From Ephydatia muelleri (Eukaryota > Porifera > Demospongiae > Spongillida > Spongillidae): a DNA stretch of 64,000 bases. The stretch is from assembly GCA_013339895.1 (NCBI GenBank), contig JABACO010000015.1, positions 6,412,957 to 6,476,956 of the forward strand. The letters are read 5' to 3'. Of this stretch, positions 32,280 through 43,561 are shown one piece after another. The position numbers were made by a program, and so were the translations under genes. The notes below the pieces were generated by a model. It was not told the origin of the DNA and ran no database searches. It was given only the letters and a program-made list of their open reading frames with translations. Within the stretch, counting starts at the first letter, position 1. Each line of letters opens with the position of its first letter.

Positions 32280-35200
32280 TGTGACAGGAAAAATGGAATC
32301 CCTGAAAATTTTGCACCCCCGTGCCATTTTTCCTAGGAATTTTGGCACCCCCACTGCAGACACCCCTTCAGGAAAAATAGGCATCCCTTAGCATAGCCAT
32401 TTCTCCTAGGAATTTTGGAATCCCCACTCTAATTTTTGCATTCCTATTTATAATAATGTAAATGTAGAATAAAAGTATACGATTAAATTCAGAATATTCA
32501 CTGGCCTTCTGGCATATAAGAAAGTGGAGGACCATTTCAAGGCTTTTTAATGGCTGTGATGTAATTACTATGTATGCACTTAATATTAGAATTTTTTGAA
32601 TTAATGAGCTGATGCATTAAGAATGAGCAGCTGCATTGAATGACACACAACACGCATGGATCTTACATATTCAAATGTTTGTTGGAGTTAGTTATACATA
32701 TATATGCCTTCATCTTGATGCAAGCCAGGGTTGGTTTCCTGTGGTGAATGCTTGAGCCATTTGAATGTTTCTCTACATTTGGCATATATAAAAATGGTTG
32801 TATTAAGCAATGATGCTGCTGCGATGACCTCCAATTCCATAGCCCAAGTGCCCAGAGTCTGCATCCTTGATCGTTTCATATAGCTTTCCATAGAGCCATC
32901 TGGGGATCAAAGGGAGGATAACATTGGATTTGTTGATGTGTGGATCATGTACGTTGTGATCAGCAGACGCAGTTCTTCATGAAACTCCTGTAATCCTGCT
33001 ACAGCTACAGAAACAGACCGAAAGAAACAATTTCCATCTGCAGCAATCCTAGCTGTTCCTAATGGGCAGTGTGACCCACTACTAATCATTAATGGCTGTG
33101 TCAAGTGAGAGTGATTCACAAACTATTGTCAACTCTAGAAGAGCACATCTCTCCTTTTGCCACGCACTCCAAACCAGCTGGTAGTTGATATTATCATTAT
33201 GCTCTTCTTCTAAAACCTCAGATGATCTGCTGCTACACTGTTTTCCATATTCTAGTAAGCCATCAATGGTGAAATCTTCATCAGAAAAAAACCCTTTTAT
33301 TTCTGACCCACTCGTACAATTCATCCAGATCATAAGGACTCATCAGAAAATAAATGAACAGGCTTCAACTTGGTTTTGGTGGATCTACACCACACTTTAA
33401 GCAGCTCAATTCCTTTAACCATGCAACATGTTGTTTCAATGTATGATTGGACTTTCCCTCTGAATTCAGCAAACTCAGCATGTACGTTTTCATTGACAAC
33501 AACAAAATTGCATCCAGGACTTCTTGCAATGGAAGCTCACCGTAAAACTCACAGAAGTCTATCCATAAAAAGACATCTATGTCTTTACTCAATGCATACT
33601 CCTCTTGCTGCAGATCCAGTTCTGTATTCTGTAGAGAATAAATTTAAAAAAAAAGAGTGCATCACAACATCAGCAAGAATTTACATCTAAATCTTCGTCA
33701 TCTTCTTTGGCTTCATAATGTGATGTACATGCTCCTGATCTCCATAGACGTAAAATGTTCGGAGTATACAACTGCTCCTAAGTACAGATGCAGGTTCAAG
33801 TATTTTATGGTGCTCTGGACTGCGACTTTTCTGTTGTTCATTATCATTTTCTTCATGGTAAACTGTCACCTATACAGCTGCCTCTTGTTCACTTGCAATA
33901 TCCTTAGCATTGCCACACTCACTGCCAATTTTGTCTATTTCTTCAACTTCATCCACAATATCTTCTTCAACTACATGTACTGGATCAAAAAAACGCTTAA
34001 GGCAAGCACAGTGGATGGTTTGCTTCAATGTATTTCCCTCCAATGTCTACCCTTCCCAGGTCTTTTTGAATGATGTAAGGGCCAAGCCATGGTTTCTCTA
34101 GTTTGCCTCCCATTCTGTGACTATTCTTTGCATTGGACTTCAATACTATGTCCCCCACCTTAAATATAGAATTTGTGTTGTGTTTTTTATAGCTTCTGTC
34201 TGGTTTGTGCACAGAGAATATTCTGTGTAGACTTGGCACGATATTGTTCCTGAAGATTAATAAGAGCATCAATATGTTTGAGGTGCTCAGGTTCTGTAAG
34301 GATTTGTGGCAATGAGCTACAACCCACAACACTTTCCACTTGCACATGAACTGGACACTTTGCCTCCCTAAAATGCATTAGAAACATGAATGGATGTCCT
34401 GTGAAAAACATATCTATGCAAATATTATTATGCAAATACAGAATGCTTCATACCTGTAGCTAAACATGATTTTCTCAACGTGATCATCCCAGTCATTTTG
34501 TTTCTCATTTACAACTTGAATCAGGGAACCGTTTAGTGTTTGATTAAACCTCTCTGTCCATCCATTTGTCTGCAGATGATATGCACTAGCACTATGTGCT
34601 CAGTGCCTGTTAACTTCAGAAGATGTTGACAAACTTACAATTGAAATAAAAGTATTAATGACCATACAGTTGACATGCATATAGCTAATCATGTGAACAG
34701 AATTATGTGTTACAATAATGTAAGTATAAAATTAATATAAGTTTAACTATATGGAATCAATTATTGCAACACAAAGGGACCTAACATTTTAAAAACGATT
34801 ACAAATTTTATGTTTTACAACTCGTAAATCCATTTCTTATGCACAGATTTGCTCATGGAGTTGCGAGGCCTGAACTAAATTTTCAATCAGCCACATGTTT
34901 CAGCGCAAATGTTACATTTGTTTGATAATGTATGTGTGGACATACCTGATTACAAAACTCATTTCCTTGATCAGATATTGCTATATCAGGGCACCCATGA
35001 TGAAGAATGAGGTCATTTAAAAACTAATGGCTTCTTTTGTTGGAGACGCCTGTGCTTCTGGCCACTTAGAAAAATCATCTGTCACAACTATTACATACTT
35101 GTTACCATTTGTGGTTGTTGGCAGAGGCCCAATGAGGTCTATTTTTATCTGCTTCCAGCTACTGTTGGAAACTGGTACAGTTCTTCAGCTGGATGATCAA

Positions 35201-35763
35201 AGTTTCTTTTTGTCTTGTGGCATGATCACAATACTGCACCTGGTTTAAACAGGAAAAAAAAGAGGAGATGCTGACAGTAGTTCAAATGACAAGATAAATA
35301 CTACCCAACTTCTCACATCCTTTGATAATCCTGGCCAGAAATACTTTTGCGCAATCTTTGCAAGCGACCTTCGATATGGCAACCATTAATGATCTGCTTA
35401 CTCGTCTTCGCGTCTTTAATATACAGAGAAAGCGCATCTCCATTCTTAGAATCTGTACGGATGACTCGATACAGCTGCCCATCTTGCAATCGGTACTGCT
35501 TTGCTCTTTTGCGAATGGCACACTTGTCAGTCTAGTTTAGTTGCATCCTGAGGGTAGCTTCCACGTGCGATGTAGTTTAGAGTTATTATCGTATACATCC
35601 TTTTCGTTCTTTTTCATCGTAACTTCTCGACAAGCACACTACTTTAATCAACTTTTGTCGCCTCAAACACGAGGGTACCGAAAATCCTAAAGGGTGCCAA
35701 AAATACCGTTGGAAATTTGGAATGGGAGTGCCAATTATTGGGGGGGCCGATTATCCTATGACA
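32280..35763 (-). mobile_element. Ginger-like DNA transposon with CCGG target duplication
   Basis: The left end TGTGACAGGAAAAATGG and the right end, read inward as TGTCATAGGATAATCGG, are imperfect inverted repeats. Both are flanked by CCGG (32,276-32,279 and 35,764-35,767), a 4-bp duplication as expected for integrase-type Ginger elements. The subterminal regions repeat motifs such as CCTAGGAATTTTGG and GGGGGTGCC. Directly beyond the right CCGG, TGTCATAGGAAGATCTGTCG repeats the first bases of the terminus in the opposite direction. Confidence 0.8.
32690..35530 (-). pseudogene. Ginger-like integrase with OTU protease (broken)
   Basis: Minus-strand exon pieces give, in order: an integrase N-terminal region (QYRLQDGQLYRVIR, KQIINGCH; then, in another frame, AQKYFWPGLSKDV); a DDE core with Asp in WKQIKIDLIGPLPTT, Asp in DIAISDQGNEFCNQ and Glu in TNGWTERFNQTL; and a GPY/F-type module (KVGDIVLKSNAKNSHRMGGK, LEKPWLGPYIIQKDLG). 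Less clear acidic sequence follows, then an OTU cysteine protease (RIAADGNCFFRSVSVAVAG; TWAMELEVIAAASLLNTTIF). The frame breaks at least near 35,365 and at a T-run near 35,025; the second break would be repaired by one extra T. The catalytic His region of OTU near 32,670-32,700 is out of frame. OTU modules occur in known Ginger-class transposases. This copy is probably inactive. Confidence 0.75.
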
Positions 35764-35767
35764 CCGG

Positions 35768-36607
35768 TGTCATAGGAAGATCTGTCGCCCGGAAATTGTG
35801 TCGCGGCGACAGTTGAATTTATTTCAATCACTTCAAAGTTGTCAATATTCATTATCAGCTTTGTATTTCACGTGCATGTATTGAAGTTATGAATGTACTT
35901 TTCACAGTTGTTTCAATGCCTGGGTTGGGTGCCCACGGCTAGCCGAGAGGCTAGCTTAGTTTAAGTGCGGAAAACGGGTAGAGAATAGGCGCGGTACAAC
36001 AAATTTATTGTGGATTGGGAGAACGGAACGCGGGTTGCATCAACTTGCATGCTCCAGTCAAGCGGGAAATGTGTACTGATTAATTTTGCACAACTGTATC
36101 TCCATAACGGATAAAGTAAAAATTAACGCACAGAACACATCAATAGCAACAGGACCCCTCTGCCTGTGTACCGAAAATGAACGCTCCTATACCTGAAGTT
36201 GTGGAGGTTTTGAACCCGTGAGGTCGTAACGTCGGAACTGTGCATGTGCAAGACATTCTCACACAGAGAAATGATGTAGTACGAAGTGTGGACAATAGGA
36301 AGCCGATGGCTTTAACCGTTCGTAAGTTATAGCGATTCAAACGCGATGCATTTTTATAATACAATGTCGTTTCTGCGAAAATGATTTCATTTTTTTATAC
36401 TCTAGAAGTCTGAAATGTCGTCTACACATTGCCTCTTACACCCTGAGAATCGGAGTGTCTGTCATGGAGTTGTAAGTCGCTGAATTTTTAATTAGCCATG
36501 CATTTCAACGCAAGCGTTACATTTCTATTTCGCCGGCGATTTTATCATGCATGAATGCAATTTTCGCGGAAACTGTCCCATATGTGGATTAAATATGCTT
36601 TGCCCGC
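35768..36607. other. Intergenic DNA with repeat B copy
   Basis: No gene is seen. The notable pieces are the TGTCATAGG terminus-like sequence at 35,768-35,812 and the repeat B copy at 36,366-36,580. Confidence 0.5.
36366..36580. repeat. Repeat B (copy 2)
   Basis: The interior TGAGAATCGGAGTGTCTGTC to CGCAAGCGTTACATTTCTAT matches the other copies. The ends CGTTTCTGCGAAAATG and TTTTCGCGGAAACTGTCCCA are inverted repeats with a decayed left terminus. Confidence 0.8.
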
Positions 36608-38500
36608 TCCTACGCAGATTACTATTGACAGTTAAATAGTTGTCTTGAGAGGTTGTGGCACAGAGCAATTAAGAAGCCAACAAGCATCGTCAACAAGATA
36701 AGCTGTATTTACGGACAGTAAGGTTAGTAAACGATAAAAATAGCGTACGCGAGCTATAATATGGCGATCTATAGTGGCAGGGCGGTCCCCTCTTGTAAGC
36801 TGAAAGTGTATTTTCTACCAGAGCACGTTTTTGAGTGCGTTACATGTTACAAAAGGTATAAAATGTCGCTTTTTTTTTGTTGCACTTTTGTAGGAAGCGG
36901 CGAAGTTGGTTGAATTTGGCTCCTTTAGTGATTGACTGCCATTACGACGTCGGTACCCCAGGCTAGGTGATACATTGAATGGCCATCATCGATTTTCGCA
37001 TTTTACAAATCTTTATAAGCAAGCTCTTAGCTTTGTATTAAAAATAAAATAAAAAATTAAAAAATACTTCTATTTGGGATCGTTTCCGTTATAAAGCATG
37101 CATGTTTTTTCAAGATTTCAAAAAAAAAAATTGTTGATATTCTAGAAGTTTTAAATGTTCTTTACGCATTGCTTCTTACGCACTGAGAATCGAAGCATCT
37201 GTCATTGAGTTGTAGGGCTCTGAATTTTTCTATTAGCCATACATTTCAACGCAAGCGTTACATTTCTATTGCGCGTACTGGAAATTTTATAATGTATGCC
37301 TTTTCGCGGAAGCGGTCCCATTTAGTTATTGTTTTACCATTTGCTATAAATCCGTCAGGCACGGATGCAGGATTGTTCTAAAGTCAGCATTTCGGAATTT
37401 TTTTTGGGGGGGGGAGGGGGGGAGGGGGGGGAGGGGGGGATGTGCCCCCTCTCGGTAAAGTGCGGGGAGCTAATAAACATCCCATCCATTGCATGCATGC
37501 ACGGAGTGCTATAGAGTGGGAATGATTGTTTAGCTGACTCATTGAGTACAAACATCATGGAAATGTACAAAGTATGCTCTTTAACCCTTAAACTGCTGAT
37601 GGTGCCTTCCGAACACGCGGCAGCCCTGCCAAAATATACATGTACACATGCATTCATAACCGAGGACGATATTCGCTGGCCCCATGTAGAGGTAATGAAT
37701 TGGCGTGACGAAGGTCATTATAACAGTTCCAAAACTAAATTCACGTACAGAGATCAACTTTAGTTTACACAAGTCATTCTACACACATCAGTCCTCCCAT
37801 CCTTAACAATAGTACAACTGGTACAACTGAGAAGGACAGTGTTCCGAATTTAGTGTTCCAAAATTTCTACTATTCCAAAATAGTTGGCCCTACAGGATGT
37901 ACTAACTACTAAGATGTGATGCTGCAATTAACAGACTCGTGTAATTAACAGACTCGTCTGCAAACAAGATACAGCTACTGTTACAGGAGGGGGAGGGAGG
38001 GGGGGGGGGGGGGGGGGGGTTGATACAAACAGTCCTACATTTTGCAAATAGGCTTTATTAGCAAAATTTAGGACTATTTAGTTGTAGGATCCTATCACAT
38101 ATATAACTTTCTCTACCGAGAAGTGTTTTATTTACTTGTGCAAATAGAGGTATACAAATTATATGAATCAACTGATAATAATGTTCAGTGCTTGGCTTAC
38201 AATGAGAGGTGTGGTTCATAATTTGTTACATTTTGATCAAATGAACCCATCTATTCATTGATCTGATAGTCACATCTTGGTGGAGGTGGGTTTAAATTAA
38301 ATAAGGAGGAAACTTTAATTGATAACAATACTTTGTACAAATCAGCTAAACGTATCTAGCAGATGCGGGTCACTTTTGCTGTCCTGTTTACATCATTTCT
38401 TGTTTACATCATTTCTTGTTGACAGATCTGTTAATTTTGTTATCCATATTACATCAGTTATTGAAAACTGTCGGCTTTTTATTTTTCCCTCTGCAGCTGT
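36608..38500. repeat. 5' duplicated flank of receptor copy 2
   Basis: This region matches 55,589-57,450 upstream of copy 3 almost throughout. It includes repeat A, a repeat B copy (37,075-37,320), a poly-G hAT-like remnant near 37,360-37,450, and the non-coding sequence leading to the TTTCCCTCTGCAG acceptor just before the ATG. The match begins at about CTCCTACGCAGATTACTA in both copies. Indels in poly-G are the main differences. Confidence 0.85.
37075..37320. repeat. Repeat B (copy 3)
   Basis: The ends TGGGATCGTTTCCGTTATAA and CCTTTTCGCGGAAGCGGTCCCA form inverted repeats, followed by ATTT on the right and preceded by ATTT on the left, a possible 4-bp target duplication. The same insertion is present at 56,057-56,313, so it preceded the duplication of copies 2 and 3. 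Confidence 0.85.
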
Positions 38501-38512
38501 AAAAACATCACC

Positions 38513-41500
38513 ATGCAAGCATCACAGTTTTTAGTGTCTGCCATCTTGAGCTGCCTGTGCGTCCACACATGTACATCACAGTATACCACTACTTACTATG
38601 TCACTCCAAATGCTTCCACAACACCATGTCCTCAAGACCCTTGTTATGATTTTAAAACATACTACCAAAATTCATCCTACTATTTTCAATCTAATACACG
38701 ATTCATCTTCTTACCTGGAGTGCATGTGTTTGGCTTAGGAGACCTTCTGTTGGTGCAAGACAAGTACAACATATCTTTGGTGGGGTCTGCTAACCTCACA
38801 GTACACACAGTGGCTGAGAAGGTTAAGGAGTATGGCTTTGACCAGCATGATGAGGATGACCACATCACATACTTAGAGTCATCAACCAATATAGTCTGTT
38901 CCAATCAGTCAGGATTTGCATTTGCGAACATTGCTTATTTGGTTCTAGCCAACCTCTCCATTGTCAACTGTGGACAATACAACCAAGTGACATCATTCAC
39001 GGCTGCAGTTCACTTGGTTAGTGTGCTGCACCTCTCAATGGATGGTGTGTCCATACAAAACAGTACAGGGTATGGATTGGTGGGAGTTAGTGTATTGGGA
39101 TATTCTAAGATTACTAGGTCATCTTTCATAGCCAACAATCAGTATGTCAAGGATATACTCCAGAAAATGACAGTACCTGGCCTTTCATGCAGTAATGAGA
39201 ACTACTCTTACAATAATACAGTTTATATGAACAATGGATCAGTTCAGTGTCAATCTGTTTCAGGAGGAAATGTGCTGTTGCAATACCAGACAATACAAAA
39301 CCCACCTAAGCTACACCTGGCAAATCTTCTCTTTACTCTGGGTGTAGATGGAACATTTACGAATAATCCTTCTATTGATTGTGCTGGATATGGCACAGGT
39401 CTAGCTATTTATTCTGATTATCAAGAACTATTCACGTTTTATGCTGATATCAAAAACACTGTATTTTACAGGAACCAAGCATGTCTTGGAGCCAACTTTA
39501 ACCTTATGATGGTAGCCGGCAGCTATTCCATTTCATTGGAAAATATCCACAATATGCGAGGTGTAGCCATGGCCGGTGGGGCTGGAGTCCATGTTGACAT
39601 CACTGTAATTTATCCTGGTGCCTTGAGATCCTTCACAGTCAGTGACTCAATGTTTGAATGTAACTATGTGCACCAATATACCTGGCTATTAGGGTCATCA
39701 ATGGATATTTTATACACAGTCTCTAATAATGATCAAAACAAAGTATTAACTGAATTTCATGGCTGTACATTCAGGAATGATGCAGGGTTTAGCTCTTTTT
39801 TGGTTAATACTACCTCATTTGAACAATTAGCAGCAGGCTTAAGTTTAGAATTAGTGGTCGATGGAGGTGTGTTTAAAAATATTCAACCATCAACATGTAG
39901 ATATTCTATTCTTGTGTCTGCAATTGATGCATTTCAATTTGAGCAGTCAGAGGTTAGGGATAATGATGTCAACTTTTCATTTACAAATGTGAACATTATT
40001 AATTGCAACTTTACTAGCTCTCAAGTTACCGGAGAGGATAGCAAAGTCGCCTTAAGTGGAGTTGTGGTGTTCAGCAACAGTTCTGATACTAACAATGGTG
40101 GGGCACTGTGTTTATTTTCTACAACTGTTTCAGTGGAGACATCCAGCCAAGTATTATTTCAAAACAACAGTGCTGCGTATGGAGGCTCCATTTTTATTGA
40201 TTCTTCTTCCCAACTGACATTTGCTTCTCCATCCAACGTGTCATTTATCAACAATGCGGCAATTGTAACAGGTGGAGCCATATATGTAGAAACTGTACCT
40301 CAGTCTTCTCAAGTATCATCTCCACCACAATGCTTTTTCAATGTACTGTACATGCAGAGTCAATATATTGATTCTGCCATTGGTGTTCAGTTGTACTTTG
40401 AAAACAATCATGCAGGAGAAGCTGGTAGTGTGCTCTATGGAGGAGATATAGACAACTGTGTAATGGATTGTTCCTCATTACCACCTCCATTTCCCAGTCA
40501 ATGCAATGGTGGTACTGTGTTTGATGCTATCTTTATCGATGGAGGCAACAACAATTACCCTACTATTTCGTCAGATCCTACATCTGTTTGTCCCTGCAAT
40601 GAACCATGTGTATCATCCACAATCAAGGATTGTCATGTTTATCCTGGTCAAGTGATTGAATTTCCTTTTATCACCGTTGGTCAGCGGAACAGTACTGCAC
40701 CTTCTGTTGTCATTCTCTACACCACTGCTCCAACTCTAAACATCATTACTGCTATCCGCACCAGCAAGAGTTGTGCAAACTACTCCGTTCCATTTCAGTT
40801 GGTCAATCAAACCTTATTAATTAGAACACAAAGTGAACTTGTTCAAGCTGTCCAAAATAAATACAACTTTACTGTTTCCATAACAGTGCTGCCATGTCCC
40901 ACATGTTTTGTGCAGATGAACAATTCTTGTGTCTGCAATGACTTACTACGAAAGCACAGCTTAGATTGCTATATTAGTAATCAGACAGCAAAGACAGCTG
41001 GCAATCATTGGGTAGGCAATACATCAAAAGGAATTCTGGCTGTTTTTGACCAATGCCCATTTGATTACTGCTCTAACAAAGGAATTATCAACTTGACAAA
41101 TTTTAGTAGCCAATGCAATTATGGTCGAACTGATGTGTTATGTGGGAAATGCCCACCTGGCCTAAGTACAACATTTGGAACATCACAATGCAAGGCTTGT
41201 TCCCATTACTATCTGTTTCTAATTATCCCATTTGCTATCATGGGACTAGCCCTGGTGGGAGTATTGTTTGCCCTCAACCTCACAGTGTCTGCAGGAACTC
41301 TTAATGGAATGATCTTGTATGCTAACGTCTTCAGAATAAATGACAATATCTTCTTCCCTGCTAGCCAAAGAAGTCCTTTAGTACAATTCCTATCTGTAGC
41401 CATAGCTTGGTTGAATCTTGACTTTGGTATTGAGGTCTGCTTCTATGATGGTATGACCAGTTATGTCAAAACATGGCTACAGTTTGCATTTCCTTTGTAT

Positions 41501-42382
41501 ATCTTCACCCTGGTGGGCACGATCATTGTAGTGGGAAAGTATTCCTCATTGGTACCCAAATTATCCAATGCGGTTCCTGTGTTTGCTACTCTTATTCTAC
41601 TCTCCTATTCAAAGATCCTTAGGACCATCATCACCATATTATCCTATGCTTCCCTTGCAACAGAAGACTCCACTGATTGTGTGTGGCTTTATGATGGCAA
41701 CGTGCAGTGTTGGGAACCGATGCATACTGGTCTCGTTGTTTTTGGATCCACAGTTCTTGTTATCTTTGTTTTCCCTTACACCTTTCTGTTATTCTTCGCT
41801 CCAAATTTGCAGGCTAAGTCAAACTGGAGATGTTTCTGCGGTTTGATCAACAAGATAAAACCATTTCTCGACTGCAACCAAGCTCCATTCAAAGATAACT
41901 TTCGTCGCTGGAGTGGTGTGCTGCTTGTTGGTCGCTGTGCACTATGCCTTCTTTTTGCATTTGAAAATGATCCAACATACAAGTTATGGGGAATAATGGG
42001 TTTTACATATGTGTACATGACAATCATGGCTGCCTTCACGGTTTACGAAAGCAGGTTTCCCCTGTTGTTGGAAATACTGTTTATTATGAACTTGTCTGCA
42101 CTTGTTGCAACAAGTCTACTACATACATCCTGGAGCTTAGATTTTGCCATTGCAAGTGCAATAGTTTTTCTTCTAAGTGTCTGTGTAGTAGTCATTTTCC
42201 ATGCGTCCCATCGATGTAAAAGAATCAAGTGTTTGTGGTCCAGAATGAAGCCCTCTATTAACACAACTCAACCTTCGGACTATGGTGCATCAAACGTCAG
42301 TGGTAAAGATCTACAATGTGGTAGCAATAGAAACAACAATGTGGAGTTCCGTGAATCACTACTGTTTGATGGTGACGATTAA
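38513..42382 (+). CDS. Receptor-like beta-helix/multi-TM protein, copy 2 (intact)
   Basis: A single 1289-codon exon. Residues 1-22 form a signal peptide. Residues about 100-640 are rich in Asn-X-Ser/Thr sites and in right-handed beta-helix-type repeats, including Pmp-like FxNN and GGA(L/I) motifs (NNGGALCLF, AYGGSIFID, VTGGAIYVE). A Cys-rich zone (CVMDCSS, CPCNEPC) leads to a stalk at about 868 (CNYGRTDVLCGKCPPGLSTT). About nine hydrophobic segments follow, near 899-925, 959-976, 989-1010, 1020-1042, 1072-1098, 1135-1151, 1158-1178, 1183-1203 and 1210-1230, then a 60-residue tail. The linker GTLNGMILYANVFRIND is very conserved. It should sit in the plasma membrane with a large glycosylated outside domain. 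Ligand and function are unknown to me; a receptor or adhesion role is inference. The start follows a TTTCCCTCTGCAG acceptor, so a 5'-UTR intron is likely. Confidence 0.85.
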   Translation: MQASQFLVSAILSCLCVHTCTSQYTTTYYVTPNASTTPCPQDPCYDFKTYYQNSSYYFQSNTRFIFLPGVHVFGLGDLLLVQDKYNISLVGSANLTVHTVAEKVKEYGFDQHDEDDHITYLESSTNIVCSNQSGFAFANIAYLVLANLSIVNCGQYNQVTSFTAAVHLVSVLHLSMDGVSIQNSTGYGLVGVSVLGYSKITRSSFIANNQYVKDILQKMTVPGLSCSNENYSYNNTVYMNNGSVQCQSVSGGNVLLQYQTIQNPPKLHLANLLFTLGVDGTFTNNPSIDCAGYGTGLAIYSDYQELFTFYADIKNTVFYRNQACLGANFNLMMVAGSYSISLENIHNMRGVAMAGGAGVHVDITVIYPGALRSFTVSDSMFECNYVHQYTWLLGSSMDILYTVSNNDQNKVLTEFHGCTFRNDAGFSSFLVNTTSFEQLAAGLSLELVVDGGVFKNIQPSTCRYSILVSAIDAFQFEQSEVRDNDVNFSFTNVNIINCNFTSSQVTGEDSKVALSGVVVFSNSSDTNNGGALCLFSTTVSVETSSQVLFQNNSAAYGGSIFIDSSSQLTFASPSNVSFINNAAIVTGGAIYVETVPQSSQVSSPPQCFFNVLYMQSQYIDSAIGVQLYFENNHAGEAGSVLYGGDIDNCVMDCSSLPPPFPSQCNGGTVFDAIFIDGGNNNYPTISSDPTSVCPCNEPCVSSTIKDCHVYPGQVIEFPFITVGQRNSTAPSVVILYTTAPTLNIITAIRTSKSCANYSVPFQLVNQTLLIRTQSELVQAVQNKYNFTVSITVLPCPTCFVQMNNSCVCNDLLRKHSLDCYISNQTAKTAGNHWVGNTSKGILAVFDQCPFDYCSNKGIINLTNFSSQCNYGRTDVLCGKCPPGLSTTFGTSQCKACSHYYLFLIIPFAIMGLALVGVLFALNLTVSAGTLNGMILYANVFRINDNIFFPASQRSPLVQFLSVAIAWLNLDFGIEVCFYDGMTSYVKTWLQFAFPLYIFTLVGTIIVVGKYSSLVPKLSNAVPVFATLILLSYSKILRTIITILSYASLATEDSTDCVWLYDGNVQCWEPMHTGLVVFGSTVLVIFVFPYTFLLFFAPNLQAKSNWRCFCGLINKIKPFLDCNQAPFKDNFRRWSGVLLVGRCALCLLFAFENDPTYKLWGIMGFTYVYMTIMAAFTVYESRFPLLLEILFIMNLSALVATSLLHTSWSLDFAIASAIVFLLSVCVVVIFHASHRCKRIKCLWSRMKPSINTTQPSDYGASNVSGKDLQCGSNRNNNVEFRESLLFDGDD

Positions 42383-42869
42383 TTCAAGCCCAGTATATAC
42401 AGTAATGCATTAAAAACGTCATATTTAGTGTGTCTAAGGCTAGACAGAAACTATGTAGAAAGTATTTCCTGTACCGTCCTAAAATTTGCATTCCCCATAT
42501 GCTATTAAAATGTGTACACGTGCTGTAAATTTGGCCATTTGGTGTTAAAGAGCCAAAACTAGCACAGCGGTTCATAAGCGTGAATCCGGGCCCGCAGTCG
42601 CACGTGATCCTAACCGTATTCAATTGGATCCTAAATTTGTCGGTTGCACGTTGTACGATCGCAGTTCAGTCTCGTGTGCGGACCGATAGGAAGCGGCTGT
42701 GGATGCGAGTCACGTTTTGTCGCACGTGTTCGCACGCTGACATTTCGTCTGCCATACCCGTACAGGCTGTTTCGGTCGTCTACCTACACCGTTTAGGCTT
42801 ATGAGCCAGCCCCGTGCGGGGCCATTCAACACACACACACACACACACGCACACAAATACACACACACA

Positions 42870-42926
<57 letters not shown>

Positions 42927-43560
42927 TGTCTCTCGTCTTGTGCGCCATTTGCCGCGCCTCTCCAAAGCTCCATCCTGTTTCATGTGCCTCCCGTGTCCTT
43001 TTTCTGATAATGCAATACACAATCCGCACACATTGTTGTTATTTAACGAAACACCTTACCCTTTCATTGCCGTTGTTCATGCAATTTGTATCATCAGCGC
43101 TAGCCCTTGTATCGCCAGCCTTGAACTCGCTGTTTTCTGGAGAAGTTGGGAGGTATGTATAGCTAACTGTGTGTAAAGTACAGTATTACCTTAAGTATTA
43201 ACATAGACTGTGTCTCAGTTTTGGGATATCTTCATCTGCTGTATATAGAAATAAGGAATTCAAACTAACTAACCTTAGCGGGGTACAGCCTTTATCACCC
43301 GATTCATCACAATTCATTGTGACCGAACTGTATAGTGTACGAGAAGGATTGTAAAACAAACCTATGTTGGTTAGTTTCGTAGTTTTGTTGCGCTGTTTCT
43401 GAGCCTACAGTATGTTCACAACAAGCAGCATTAGTCCTTTATGATAGCCCTTGGGGACAGATCACATCAAATGGGTTGAGCGAAATCTGAACAATGACGA
43501 ACCTTAGTCTCGTACCCAGACCCTTATTCCCGCAGCTGCGGATGGATTAGGCCACACCAA
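42383..43560. other. 3' flank of copy 2 and intergenic DNA
   Basis: The match to copy 3 flanking DNA ends at about 42,561, after AGAGCCAAAACTAGCA. Beyond it lies a (CA)n tract at about 42,832-42,925. No gene is recognised. Unlike copies 1 and 3, no beta-adaptin sequence follows. Confidence 0.6.
42832..42925. repeat. (CA)n microsatellite
   Basis: A CA dinucleotide tract with a few interruptions. The ORFs over it are low-complexity artefacts. Confidence 0.95.
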
Positions 43561-43561
43561 A

